Part shown: piece after piece, positions 44,691-57,700 of the stretch | Layout: the number at the start of each line of letters is the position of its first letter | How positions within the stretch are numbered: position 1 is the stretch's first letter | DNA from: Niebla homalea | Taxonomy: Eukaryota; Ascomycota; Lecanoromycetes; Lecanorales; Ramalinaceae | DNA length: 64,000 bases | NCBI GenBank assembly: GCA_019925105.1 | Contig: JAHGAU010000033.1 | Coordinates: forward strand, 643,866-707,865 | Reading direction: 5' to 3' | Translations under genes and position numbers: made by a program | Notes under the pieces: model-generated | What the model saw: only the letters and a program-made list of their open reading frames with translations | The model's database searches: none | Told to the model about the DNA's origin: nothing

Positions 44691-45060
44691 ACTAAGCCCT
44701 TTACCAGGCCCTTTACCAGGCCTCTTAGCAAGCACTTCACCGGGTGCCCCCACCGCAATAGGCCCAAAAATACCGTGATTTGCATAAAGAATCCGAGAGC
44801 TGAGTAAAGCCTTTTACCTGTACCCTTACTTTACCCTTAGGAAGGCCTTTATTAAGCCGTTTAATAAGCTCTTTATTAAGCCTTTTATTAAGTCCTTTAT
44901 TAAGTTTTATATTAAACCCTTTATTAAACTTTTTATTAAGTTTTTTATTAAATTATTTAATTAAAAATTAAATATAATAAAATAATAGAAAAACGTTATT
45001 ATAAATAAAAATATTTAAGTTAAAATAAAAAAGAATAAATATTAAAAAAAAAATATAAAA
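44691..45060 (-). repeat. Module tail with degenerate short repeats, left copy
   Basis: After the minisatellite come repeats of the form AAGCCCTTTACCAGGCCC, then TTTATTAAGCCTTTTATTAAG, growing more AT-rich to the right. A minus-strand ATG at 44,785 opens a frame [17 protein letters not shown] followed by KGLVKGL repeats that enters the minisatellite and stops at 44,513. It is conserved in the right copy up to the array, but coding status is doubtful. The same tail and junction occur reversed at 58,871-59,260. Confidence 0.6.
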
Positions 45061-45330
45061 AAAGGTTATAATAATATCGGAATTATTATAATCCGGTATA
45101 TATTAATAGATATATTATTTACTTAATAATAATAATTATTTTTTTTTACTTATTAATTTTTTTATTTAATTAATTCCTTAAATATCTTAATATAAAATAA
45201 CCGTTAACGTCGCCTCCTTATATTAAGACTTTTAATAAAGACTTAATAAAATTTAATTCTTATTATTTATAATCTTTAACCGGTAAAAACCCTTTATATT
45301 AATAAGATTATTAATTATTTATTTATTAAG
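45061..45330 (+). repeat. 0.8-kb dispersed element, partial copy (+)
   Basis: Only the 3' third of the element is present, from GGTTATAATAATATCGG through CCGTTAACGTCGCCTCC to the start of the array. The head and core are replaced by the LTR/minisatellite module. The reversed equivalent at 58,591-58,870 has the same junction. Confidence 0.65.
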
Positions 45331-47878
45331 GCTTTACTTTAATAAGGATAATAAAAGGTAAATAATAAAAGGTGAATAATAAAGTATAAATAATTAATTA
45401 AATAATAAAGGGTAAATAATAAATTAAGTAATAAACGGTAAATAAATAATCAAATAATAAAGGGTAAATAAATTATTAATTAATAAAGGTAAATAATTAA
45501 ATAAATAATAAACGTTAAATAATAAAAGGTAAATAATATAGGGTAAAGAATAACTTAAAATAATAAAGGGTCATTATTTAAATAATAAAGGGTAAATAAT
45601 TAATTAAATAAAAAAAGGGAAAAAATTAAAAATAAAAATAAAAATTAATAATTAAATAATAAAATATAAAGAATGAAATAAAGCAAAAAAGGGGTTACTA
45701 ATTAACTAAATAATAAGTAATAAATAATTAAAAAAATAATAAGGGATAAAATTAAATAGTAAAAAGTAAGTAATTACTTAAATAATAAAAAGTAAATAAT
45801 GAATTAAATAATAAAGTATAAATAGTTAATTAAATTATAAAGGGTAAATAATCGGTTAAATAATAAAGGGTAAAAAATTAATTAAATAATAAAGGGTAAG
45901 TAATTAATTAAATAATAAAAGTTAAATAAAGAATTAAATAATAAAGCAGAAAGTAAATAATTAAGATAATAATAAAAGGTAATTAAATAAATAATAAAGG
46001 ATAAAGGCTTAATTAAATAATAAGGTATAAAAAATTAATTTATAGAAAAAAACAATAATAATTAAAGAATAAATAGTTACGTAAAGAATTAAATAAATAA
46101 TAAAAAGTAAATAAATAGTTAAATAATAACTAGTAAATAATTAATTAAATAATAAGAAATATAATTAAATAATAAAAAGTATATAATTACTTTAATAATA
46201 AAGGGTAAATAATTGATTAAATAATAAAAGGTAAATAGTTAATATAATAATAAAGGGTAAATAGTTAATATAATAATAAAGGGTAAATAAATAATTAAAA
46301 AATAAAGGGTAAAGAGTTAATTAAATGAAAAAGGGTAAATAGTTAATTAAATAATAAAGGATAAAAAGTTAAATAAATAATAAAGGATAAATAGTTAAAT
46401 AAATAATAAAGGATAAGTTAAATAATAAAAATTAAAGAATTAATTATATAATAGAAAGTAAATATTAAAGGGTTTAAATAAATAATAAAAGGTTAAAAAA
46501 TAAAAGGTTAATATTATAAAATAAATATTTAAAAAATAAAAAAAATAAAATAAATTATTAAATAATAAGATATAAATAGTTAATTAAATAAAAAGCGTTA
46601 AAATAAATAATAAAAAATAAATAATTTATTAAATAATAAATAATAATAAAAAAAACAATTAAATAATAAAGCATAAATAAATAATTAACTTTTTAAATAA
46701 ATATATAAAAAGTAATAAAAGGTTTAAATAAATAATAATGGTTAAATATTAAAAAATAAATAATATAAAGTATATAATAAAAGGTAAAGGGTAAAAAGTA
46801 AAAAGTAAGGAGTAAAAATAAATATAATAAAAAAAAAATATATAAATAAATAATAAAAACGTTTAAATAAAACTATTTAATAAAAATTAAAAGAAATTAT
46901 AAAAAGAAAAAAAATGATAAAAAGAAAAAAATTAATTGAAAAATAAAAAGTAAAATAAGAATATTAATAAATAAAATTATATATTAAAGGGTAAATAAAG
47001 AATAATTTAAAGGGGAAAGTTAAATATAAAACTTAATAAGTTAATTAAATAAAAAAAAATAAATTAAAGAAAGAATATAGCGGAAGGTTAAATAATAAAG
47101 GGTAAATAATAAAATAAAAAAAATATAAAATTATATAATTAATAATAATAATAAGTATAAAAAACGCGAAAAGTACAGAAAAATTAAAATAAAAAGTAAA
47201 AAGTAAAAAGTAAAATTAATTATAAAGGGTAAAGGGTAAAGTTAAATATAAATAATAAAAAGTAATATTAAGAATTAAAATAAAAAGGGTAAATAAAATA
47301 TAATAAAAAAGGATGAATAAAAGGAAAAAGTAAATAAAAGATAAATAAATAATAGATAAAAAGTTTAAAAAAGTATAAATAAAAGGTAAATAGAAAAGGG
47401 TAAATAATAAGGGATAATATAAAATAAAGCGTAAATAATAAGGGGTAAAAAATAAAGGGTGAATAATAAAGGGTAAATAATAAGGGATAAAATAAAAAAA
47501 AAATAAAAATAGATATTAAATTTATTTTAAAAAAATAATAAAAAAAATAAAAAGCGCAGAAAAAAGAAGGTTAAAGATAAAGGGTAAAAGGTAAAATTAA
47601 AAATAAATAATAAAGATAAAAAAATAAAAGTAAAAAATAAAATTAAAAATTAAAAATAAAAGTAAAATAAAAATTAAAAAGGTTATTAATTTAAAAGAAA
47701 AAGGATAAAAATAGAATTAAAAAAAAAAAAAGGTTAATAATAAATAAAAAAGGGTAAATATAAAAATAAAAACAGAATATTAAATAAAAATTATAAAGGG
47801 AATAATAAAATTTAAATATTAAAAAAATAAATAAAAAAAATAAATAAAAAAAATAAATAAAAAATAAAAAATAATAAA
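45331..47878 (+). repeat. 26-bp AT-rich minisatellite array (+)
   Basis: The same AATAAAGGGTAAATAA units as at 37,381, about 2.5 kb, becoming irregular and A-rich toward the right end. No gene. Confidence 0.9.
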
Positions 47879-48268
47879 AAACTATTACCTAGTACTTATC
47901 GCTTATAGGCTCCACGTAATTATTCCCTTTCCCGGGGAAACCTTGGCGGTTAAAAGTATTAATTTTTAGGCAATTATTTTTTAAAGTAATTATTTAAAGG
48001 GTAATTCTTAAACCGATTTAGAAACTTTTGGTAATAAAGTTATAAAGCTTGGTAAGTTTTATAAAACGAGCTTTTACTTATTTAAATCTGATAACTCTTT
48101 ATTTAATTATAGATTTTTAAATTATTTCGAATTCCTAATAATTAATAGTTAAGTTTACTTCCCGGCGTTAATTTTTAATTTTTATTCGGTTATTCCCCGG
48201 AAAAATATAGTAATTTAACTTTTTTCATATAAATTTCGGCTTTTTAACGGTATCGGAAAAATAAAAAT
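47879..48268 (+). repeat. 0.8-kb element, truncated copy (+)
   Basis: The head (TACCTAGTACTTATCGCTTA) and middle are present, but the copy stops within the CGGAAAAATAAAAATC core, where the next copy's head begins immediately. Confidence 0.75.
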
Positions 48269-49014
48269 CTTATTACTTAATACTTATTGCTTATAGGCTT
48301 TACGCAATTATTCCCTTTCCCGGGGAAACCTTAGCGGCTAAAAGTATTAACCTTTAGGTAATTATTTTTTAAAGTAATTACTTAAAGGGTAATTCTTAAA
48401 CCGATTTAAAAACTTTTGGTAATAAAGTTATAAAGCCCGGTAAGCTTTATAAAACGAGCTTTTATTTATTTAAATCCGATAACTTTTTATTTAGTTATAG
48501 ATTTTTAAATTATTTTAAATTCTTAATAATTAATAATTAAGTTTACTTCCTAACGTTAATTTTTAACTTTTATTCAGCTATTCCCCGGAGAAATATAGTA
48601 ATTTAACTTTTTTCATATAAATTTTAGTTTTTTAACGGTATCGGAAAAATAAAAATCCGTTTATTAATGCTTATTATAATATTAATATTAACCTTATATA
48701 GCGTAAATTTTTTAACTTTAAAGGATATATCCTAAAAGTTATTAAGATTTATTATATATTTTTTCTATTAATAAGAAATTATTAAATATAAACCTTATAA
48801 TAATACCGGAATTACTATAATCCGTTTATTATTAATAATAATATCCTTAAAATAAAATCGAAATACGGTTTTTATAATTAATATTTATAATTAATATCTT
48901 AATATAGGGAAGTATTAACGTTGCCTTTTTATACTAAGACCGGGTATATATATCCGTTATTTCCGTTTTATTTATAATATTAAGTAAACCGGATTAATAT
49001 TTCCCCTATTTAAA
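48269..49014 (+). repeat. 0.8-kb element copy (+)
   Basis: The head TTACTTAATACTTATTGCTT is followed by CCCGGGGAAACC, the core near 48,640-48,660 and CCGGAATTACTATAATCCG. It ends near 49,014 without an array, like copy 2, directly against the next head. Confidence 0.75.
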
Positions 49015-49830
49015 TTATTACTTAATACTTATCGCTTATAGGCTTTACGTAATTATTCCCCCGCCCGGGAAAACCTCGGCGGCTAAAAGTATTAACCTTT
49101 AAGTAATCATTTTTTAAAGTAATTACTTAAAAAATAATTCTTAAACCGATTTAAAAACTTTTAATAATAAAGTTATAAAGCCCGGTAAGCTTTATAAAAT
49201 AAGCTTTTATTTATTTAAATCCAATAACTCCTTATTTAGTTATAAATTTTTAAATTATTTTGAATTCTTAATAATTAATAGTTAAGTTTGTTTCCCGGCG
49301 TTAATTTTTAACTTTTATTCGGTTATTCCCCGGAGAAATATAGTAATTTAACTTTTTTTATATAAATTTCGGCTTTTTAACGGTATCAAAAAAATAAAAA
49401 TCCGTTTATTATTACCCATAATAATATTAAGCTATATACCTTATAGTTTTAGTTTTACGGTATTTTTAAGTATATCCGGAGTATTATTAATCCTTTTTAT
49501 TTATCTTTTAATTTAGAAAAAAAAAGAAAAAAATAACAATTATAATAATACCGGAATTATTATAATCCGGCTTATATTAATAAATATATTATTTACTTAA
49601 TAATAATAAGTAATATTTATTTCCTTTTTTTTTATTTATTTTTTATTTAAATAATTTTTTAAATATCTTAACATAAGATAACCGTTAACGTGGCCTCTTT
49701 ATACCAAGACTTTTAATAAAATCCTTACTTAATTTAGCCCTTATTATTTATAACCTTTAACCGGGAAAAACCCTTTTATATTAATAAGATAATTAATTAT
49801 TTATCTATTAAGGCCTTAATTTAATAAGGA
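49015..49830 (+). repeat. 0.8-kb element copy (+)
   Basis: The head TTACTTAATACTTATCGCTT is followed by CGCCCGGGAAAACCTCGGCG. The core is changed to TCAAAAAAATAAAAATCCG near 49,386, then CCGTTAACGTGGCCTC follows. It passes into the next array. Confidence 0.75.
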
Positions 49831-50990
49831 TAATAACGGGTAAATAATAAAAGGTAAATAATAAAGTGTAAATAGTTAATATAATAATAAAGGGTAAACT
49901 ATTAATTGAATAATAAAGGGTAAATAATAAATTAAATAATAAAGGGTAAATAATAAATTAAATAATAAAGGGTAAATAATAAACTAAATAATAAGTAATA
50001 AATACTTAAATAAATAATAAGGGATAAAATTAAATAATAAAAAATAAATACTTACTTAAATAATAAAAAGTATAAGATTAATTAAATAATAAAGTGTAAA
50101 TAATTAATATAAAAATAAAGGGTAAATAATTAATTAAATAATAAAGGGTAAATACTTAATTAAATAATAAGGGGTAAATAGTTAACTAAAAATAAAGGGT
50201 AAGTAAATATTAGGGTACTAAAGTAGGTAGGTCTTAGTAATGAATAAATAATAGCTATAAAGGTAACTATGATATAGGTAATATACGCATAATAGGTGTG
50301 TACGCCAAGCCCCCCCCGGGAGCTAGTCCTTATGGGGTAAGTAGGCCGAGCATAGGAGCAAGGCCACTTAAAACCATAACAGTAAATAATAGAATAATAA
50401 AGGGAAAATAGTTAAGTAAATAAAAAAGGGTAAATAAATAAATAATAAGGGGTAAATAATTAATTAAATAGGAAAGGGTAAATAAATAAATAAATATTAA
50501 AGAGTAAATAAGTAATTAAATAGTAGAAAGTAAATTTTTAAATAAATAATAAAGGATAATAAAAAGTAAATAATATAGGGTGAAGAGTTAATTAAATAAT
50601 AAAGGGTAGAAAATCAATAATAAAGGGTAAATTATCAATTAAATAATAAAGGGTAAATAAATAAATAATGGAGGGTAAATAATTAATAAAATAATAAAAA
50701 GTAACTAAAATAAAAGTAAAAGTTTAAATAAAAATAGGTTAAATAATAAAAAGTAAATATTAAAAGTAATTAAATAAAATAATATAAGTAAAGATTTAAT
50801 TAAATAATATTAAATAAGTGATTAAATAAAAGGTATAAATAATTAATTTTAAGTAATAAAAATTAAATTAAATAATATATTTAAAAATAAAAGGTAAAGA
50901 TTTAATTAAATAATAAAGGGTAAAATAAAATAAATAATAAAATAAATAATTAATTTTAAGTAATAAAAGGTTAAATAAAATAATTATTTA
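49831..50990 (+). repeat. 26-bp array (+) with a GC-normal insertion
   Basis: AATAAAGGGTAAATAA units. At about 50,205-50,390 an unrelated stretch with normal CA/TG content interrupts the array (TTAGGGTACTAAAGTAGG to AAAACCATAACAG, with a run of eight C in between). It has no gene and no matching sequence elsewhere in the window that I can see. Confidence 0.85.
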
Positions 50991-52590
50991 ATTTAAATTG
51001 TTTTTACTTTTTATTAATTACTTTTTATTATTAAACTTTCCGTTTTTATTATTTATTATTTATTCTTTATTATTAAATTTTCCCATTTAAACTTTTTTTT
51101 TTTATCTATCTTTTAATATTTAATTACCCTTTTTATTTATATTTAACTTTACTTTTTAGCCTTTTCTTATTTACTTTCTATTATTAAACCTTATTTATTA
51201 ATATTCTTTATTTCTTTTTTTATTTTCTTATTATTTATTTCCTTTATATATTTATTTCTTTTTTTATTTTTATTATTACCTTTATACTTTTTTAAATAAA
51301 CTTATTAAAACTTATATACCTTTTTTTTATTATTTTTCTTTTTTTTTACTTATTAAATCTATTTATTTTATTTACTTTTTACTTTTCTATTTTATTATAT
51401 ATTTTATTTTTATTTTTATTTTTTTATTTAACTTTTATTATTTATATAAACCTTTTACTATTTATTTATATATTTACTTTTTATTATTTTATTAATTATT
51501 TATCTTTTATTAATTATTTTATTTCACCCTTTATTACTTCTTCAATTTATTACCTTTTTTTTTATTTAAATAATTATTTATCCATTATGATTTATTTAAC
51601 CTTTTTATTACTTAAAATTAATTATTTATACCTCATTATTTAATCACTTATTTACTTTATATTATTTAATCAAATCTTTACCTTATACTTTACCCTATAT
51701 TATTCAATTAATTCTTTACCTTATAATATTTACTTTTGATTATTTAACCTTTTTTATTTATTTAAACGTTTTATTATTTATTTAAATATTTACTTTTTAT
51801 TATTTTATTAATTATTTACCCTCTATTGTTTATCTATTTACCCTTTATTATTTAATTGATAAGTTAGCCTTTATTATTGATTTATTTACCCTTTATTATT
51901 TAATTAACTCTTCCCCTATATTATTTACTTTTTATTATTTAACCTTTACTATTTATTTAAATATTTACTTTCTACTAATTAATTACTTATTTACTCTTTA
52001 ATATTTGTTTATTTATTTACCCTTTCTTATTTAATTAATTATTTACCCCTTTTTATTTATTTATTTACCCTTTTTTATTTATCCAATTATTTTCCCTTTA
52101 TTATTTTATTATTTACTTAACCTTTATTTTTAATTAATTATTTACCCTTATTATTTAATTAAGTATTACCCCTTTATTATTTAATCAGTTATTTACCCTT
52201 TATTCTTATGTTAATTATTTACACTTTATTATTTAATTAATCTTATACTTTTTATTATTTAAGTAAGTATTTACCCTTTATTATTTAATCTTATCCCTTA
52301 TTGTTTATTTAAGTGTTTATTACTTATTATTTAGTTAATTATTTACCCTTTATTATTCAATTTACTATTTACCTACTATGATTTAACTAATTATTTACCC
52401 TTTATTATTTAATTAATTATTTACCCTTTATTATTTAATTAATTATTTACCCTTTATTATTCAATTTACTATTTACCTATTATGATTTAACTAATTATTT
52501 ACCCTTTATTATTTAATTAGTTATTTACCCTTTATTACCATATTAATTATTTACACTTTATTATTCACCTTTTATTATTTACCCTTTATT
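50991..52590 (-). repeat. 26-bp array, inverted orientation
   Basis: From about 50,990 the units read as TTATTTACCCTTTATT, the complement of those to the left. The switch falls in AT-only sequence (TAATTTAAATTG). No gene. Confidence 0.9.
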
Positions 52591-53396
52591 ATCCTTATTA
52601 AAGTAAGGCCTTAATAGATAAATACTTAATAGTCTTATTAATATAAAAGGGTTTTTCCCGGTTAAAGGTTATAAGTAATAAGGGTTAAATTAAGTAAGGG
52701 TTTCATTAAAAGTCTTGGCATAAGGAAGCGACGCTAACGGTTATCCTATGCTAAGATATTTAAAAAATTAAAAATTAATAAGAAAAAGGAAGTAAGTATT
52801 ATTTATTATTATTAAGTAAATAATATATTTATTAATATAATCCGGATTATAATAATTCCGGTACCGTTATAACCGTTATTTTTTTCTTTTTTTTTTAAAT
52901 CAAAAGATAAATAAAAAGGATTAATAATACTCCGGATGCACCCGAAAATACCGTAAAAGTAAGACTATAAAATATATAACTTAATATTATTATAAGTAAT
53001 AATAGACGGATTTTTATTTTTCCGACATTATTAAGAAGCTGAAGTTTATATAAAGAAAGTTAAATTACTAGATTTCCCCGGGGAATAGCCGAATAAAAGT
53101 TAAAAATTAACGCCGGGAAGTAAACTTAATTATTAATTATTAGGAATTCGAAATAATTTAAAAATCTATAACTAAATAAGGAGTTATCGGATTTAAGTAA
53201 GTAGGAGCTCGTTTTATAGGGCTTACCGGGCTCTATAACTTTGCCACCAAAAGTTTCTAAATCGGTTTAAGAATTACCCTATAAGTAATCACTCTAAAAA
53301 ATGATTGCCAAAAGGCTAATACTTTTAGCCGCCGAGGTTTCCCGGGAGGGGGAATGATTGCGTGGAGCCTACAAGCGATGAGTACTAGGTGATAGA
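52591..53396 (-). repeat. 0.8-kb element, best preserved copy (-)
   Basis: Read on the minus strand from 53,396 it begins CTATCACCTAGTACTCATCG, then CCTCCCGGGAAACCTCGGCG, CTTCCCGGCGTTAA, the core CGGAAAAATAAAAATCCG (plus-strand complement near 53,015-53,032) and CCGTTAGCGTCGCTTCC, and joins the array at 52,590. Fewest RIP-type changes of all copies, so it best represents the ancestral sequence. Confidence 0.8.
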
Positions 53397-55310
53397 TTTT
53401 ATTAATTATTTATTATTTATTATTTATTTAATTTTTTTATTATTTAATTAATTACGTTTACCTTATTATTTTATTAATTATTTATTTTTTTTACTATTTA
53501 ATTAAATATTTACCTTTTATTATTTAATTAATTTCTTATTTTATATTATTTAATTAGTTTTTTACCCTTTTTAATTTACCTTTTTATTACTTAACCTTTA
53601 TTATATATTTAAATATTTTATTCTTTATTTAATTATTTACTTTTTAATATTTAATCTTTATTATCTATTTAAACGTTTTATTATTTATATAAATATTTAC
53701 TTCCTATTATTTAATTACTTATTTAATTTTTATTATTTTATTAATTATTTACCTTTTTTATTTATTTATTTACCCTTTATTAATTAATTAATGATTTACC
53801 TTTTATTATTTATTTATTTATCCTTTATTAATTAATTAATGATTTACCTTTTATTATTTATTTATTTATCCTTTATTAATTAATTAATGATTTACTTTAT
53901 ATTATTTATTTATTTATCCTTTATTATTTAATTAATTATTTTCCTTTATTATTTAATTATTTATTTATCCTTTATTATTTAATTAGCTATTTACCCTTTA
54001 TTATTTTAATAAATAATTTATACTTTATTATTTAATTAATAATTTACCCTTTATTATTTAATTAATTATTTACCCTTTATTATTATATTAACTTTTTATA
54101 CTTTCTTTTTTACTTAAATATTTAAATTTCTTATTTAAGTAATTAATTACCCTTTATTATTCAATTTTATGCCTTATTATTTAATTAATTATTTAAATAA
54201 TAATATTTAATTCTTTAATTATTATTTATTATTTATTTAACCTTTTACCTTTTATTATTTAATTATTATTATTTTTTTTATTTAATTAATTCTTTACCCC
54301 TTATTATTTAATTAACCTTTTATCTTTTATTATTTAATTAATTACCTTTAATTATTTAATTAAGACTTTATCCTTTATTATTTAACTTTTAGTATTTAAT
54401 TTTATTATTTATTTTAACTCGTTTTATTCTTTAATTAATTATTTAACTTTTATTATTTAATTAAGTATTTTCCCTTTATTACTTAATTAATTATTTACCC
54501 TTTATTATTTATTTAACTATTTACCCTGTACTATTTAGTTATTTATTTATATTTTATTATTTAAGTAATTATTTACGCTCTATTATTTAATAAACTATTT
54601 ATCCTTTAGTTTTTAACCTTATTTATAATTATTCTTTACTTATTTTTTATAATTTAATTAATTTTTTCTTTTTATATCTTTTTTTATTTTATCGTTTTTT
54701 TTTATTCGCCTTTTTTAATTAAACTTATTAAAGCCTTTTTAATTTTTTTCTATATTTATCTTTTTTTACTTATTTTATTTACTTTTACCCTTTATAATTT
54801 ACTTTTTACCGTTTATTATATACCTTATATTATATACCTTTTATTGCTTAACCTTTATTATTTATTTAAATCTTTATTATTTATTTATATATTTACTTTC
54901 TAATATTTAATTAATTATTTATTCTTTATTATTTAATTAATACTTTACCCTTTATTATTTACTTAGTGATTTACCCGTTATTATTTAAATAATGATTTAT
55001 CTTTTATTATTCATTTAATACTTTATTTCTTAATTAATTACTTATACCTTTTTTTTTTTTTTTTAATTAATTAGTTATTTTTTATTATTTAATTAATTTA
55101 TTACCCTATATTATTCACCTTTTATAATTTAACCTTTATTACTTATTTAAACCTTTTATTATTTATTTAATTATTTATTTACCGTTATTTAATTACTTTT
55201 TACCCTTTCTTTTTTAATTAATTATTTATACTTTATTATATATTTTTTTACCGATTATTATTCAATCAACTATTTACCGTTTATTATTTAATTAATTATT
55301 TACCCTTTAA
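53397..55310 (-). repeat. 26-bp array, inverted orientation
   Basis: TTACCCTTTATTATTTAATT units for about 1.9 kb. It includes a local triple repeat of about 60 bp at 53,760-53,900 (TTAATTAATTAATGATTTAC). No gene. Confidence 0.9.
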
Positions 55311-56125
55311 TCCTTATTAAAATAAGGTTTTAATAGATAAATATTTAATAATCTTATTAATATAAAGGGGTTTTTACCGGTTAAAGGTTATAAATAATAA
55401 GAGTTAAATTAAGTATAGACTTTATTAAAAGTCTTAGCATAAAGAGGCGACGTTAACGGTTATCCTATACCAAGATATTTAAGGAAATAATTAAATAAAA
55501 AAATTAATAAGGGAAAAGAAATAATTATTATTATTAAGTAAATAATATATTTATTAATCTATTCCGGATTATAGTAACTCCGGTACCATTATTATTATTT
55601 TTTTTAACTTTCTTAATTAAGTTAAAAAGTAAATAAAAAGGATTAATAATACTCTGGATATATTTAAAAAAACCGTAAAATAAAATTATAGGATATATAA
55701 TTTAATATTATAATAGGTAAGGATAAACGGATTTTTATTTTTTTAATATTATTAAAAACCGCTTATTTAAGGTTAAAAAGTTAAATTACTAGATTTTAAA
55801 AAGGAATAATAAGTTAAAAAATAAGATTTAGCGCCGGGAAATAAAGTTATTTAAGAATATTGAAAATCTTAAAAAGTTTTAAAATCTATAATTAAATAAG
55901 GAGTTATCGGATTTAAGTAAATAAAGGCTCGTTTTATAGGGCTTAATCAGCTCTATAACTTTTTTATATAAAGTTAATAAATTCAATAAGGTTTTACCCT
56001 ACGTCCCTTAAATTAAAGCCCGGAAGGGATTAAGGGTACCCTGTCGATCTTAGCCTTATCCTTCCCCATAGTCCCGGAAGGAATACAGCCTCAATCCCTT
56101 CGAGATTAAGTGTTAGCCTATATAC
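55311..56125 (-). repeat. 0.8-kb element, variant head (-)
   Basis: The body matches the family (CCGTTAACGTCGCCTC, ACCGGAGTTACTATAATCCG). The head at about 55,990-56,125 is GC-normal and different in sequence, with CCCTTAATCCCTTCCGGG and AATCTCGAAGGGATTG on the minus strand. Confidence 0.65.
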
Positions 56126-56670
56126 CTTTTTTTTATATCTATATTTTTTTTTACTTATTATATTTACCTTTATTTTTTATATTTTACCATTTATTATATA
56201 CCTTATATTATTTATTTTTTATTATTTAACTTTTATTATTTAACCTTTATTATTTATTTAAACTTTTTACTATTTATTTAAATATTTACTTTTTATTATT
56301 TTATCAATTATTTACCCTCTATTATTTATTTATTTACCTTTTATTATTTAATTAATAATTTACTTTTTTTTATTGATTTATTTACCTTTTATTATTTAAT
56401 TATTTACACTTTATTATTTAATTAATCTTATACTTTTTATTATTTAAGTAAGTATTTACCCTTTATTATTTAATTTTATCCCTTATTATTTATTTAAGTA
56501 TTTATTACTTATTATTTAATTAATTATTTACCTTTTATTATTTAATTTACTATTTACCCTTTATTATTTAATTAATTATTTACCCTTTATTATTTAATTA
56601 ATAATTTACCCTTTATTATTATAATAATTATTTATACTTTATTATTTACCTTTTATTATTTACCCTTTAT
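56126..56670 (-). repeat. 26-bp array, inverted orientation
   Basis: Short array of TTACCCTTTATTATTTAATT units. No gene. Confidence 0.9.
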
Positions 56671-57480
56671 TATCCTTATTAAATTAAAATCTTAATAGAT
56701 AAATAATTAATTATCTTATTAATATAAAAGGGTTTTTCCTGGTTAAAGGTTATAAATAATAAAAGTTAAATTAAGTAAGGATTTCATTAAAAGTCTTAAT
56801 ATAAGGAGGCAACGTTAATAATTATCCTATATTAAGATATTTAAAAAATTATTTAAATAAAAAAATTAATAAGAAAAAAAAAATAAATATTACTTATTAT
56901 TATTAAGTAAAGAATATATTTATTAATATAATCCGGATTATAATAATTCCGGTATTATTATAATTATTATTCTTTTCTTTTTTTTTAAATTAAAAAATAA
57001 ATAAAAAGGATTAATAATATTCCGGATATACTTAAAAATATTATAAAAATAAAATTATAAAATATATAGCTTTATATTATTATAAATAATAATAAACGGA
57101 TTTTTATTTTTCCGATACCGTTAAGAAGTTAAAGTTTATATAAAAAAAGTTAAATTATTAAATTTCCTTAAGGAATAATTAAATAAAAATTAAAAATTAA
57201 TGCCGGGAAATAAATTTAATTATTAATTATTAAGAATTTAAAATAATTTAAAAATTGATAATTAAATAAGGAATTATTGGATTTAAGTAAATAAAAACTT
57301 ATTTTATTAGGCTTATTAAGCTTTATAATTTTATTATTAAAAATTTTTAAATCGGTTTAAGAATTACTTTATAAATAATTACTTTAAAAAATAATTACTT
57401 AAAGGTTAATATTTTTAATTATTAAGGTTTCCCGGAAAAAAATAATCGCTTAAAACCTATAATCAATTAATATTAAATAA
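56671..57480 (-). repeat. 0.8-kb element copy (-), heavily RIP-mutated
   Basis: The complement of the core is at about 57,096-57,114 (CGGATTTTTATTTTTCCG), and CCGGATTATAATAATTCCGG near 56,935. The head is mutated to GGTTTCCCGGAAAAAAATAA. Confidence 0.7.
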
Positions 57481-57700
57481 TAAGTTAAATAAAGCTTATT
57501 TTATAGCCTATATTAAGCTTTATATTTTTCCTATATAAAATTAAAGGATCCAATTTAAAAAAATTTTTAAATTATTTATTTTTAAAAATAAATAATTTAA
57601 GAATATAATAAAAATAAGGCGGAATTCCCCTTAACGGAAAGAATAAATAAGTAAAAACTATAATTATTTAAAGTTAAATAGTAAGCTTATATATCTTTTT
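57481..57700. other. AT-rich, unclassified
   Basis: RIP-type sequence between an element head and an array, with one less mutated word (AAGGCGGAATTCCCCTTAAC) that resembles the GGGGGAATTCCGCG of the head at 36,540. It may be a head remnant. Confidence 0.4.

Noticed and set aside
43651..44778. Long open frames of Pro/Ser/Ala or Gly/Ala/Glu repeats on both strands (also 59,180-59,899)
   Set aside because: They are by-products of a 12-bp repeat with no stop in any frame, and begin at TTG or GTG rather than ATG. Both strands are equally open.
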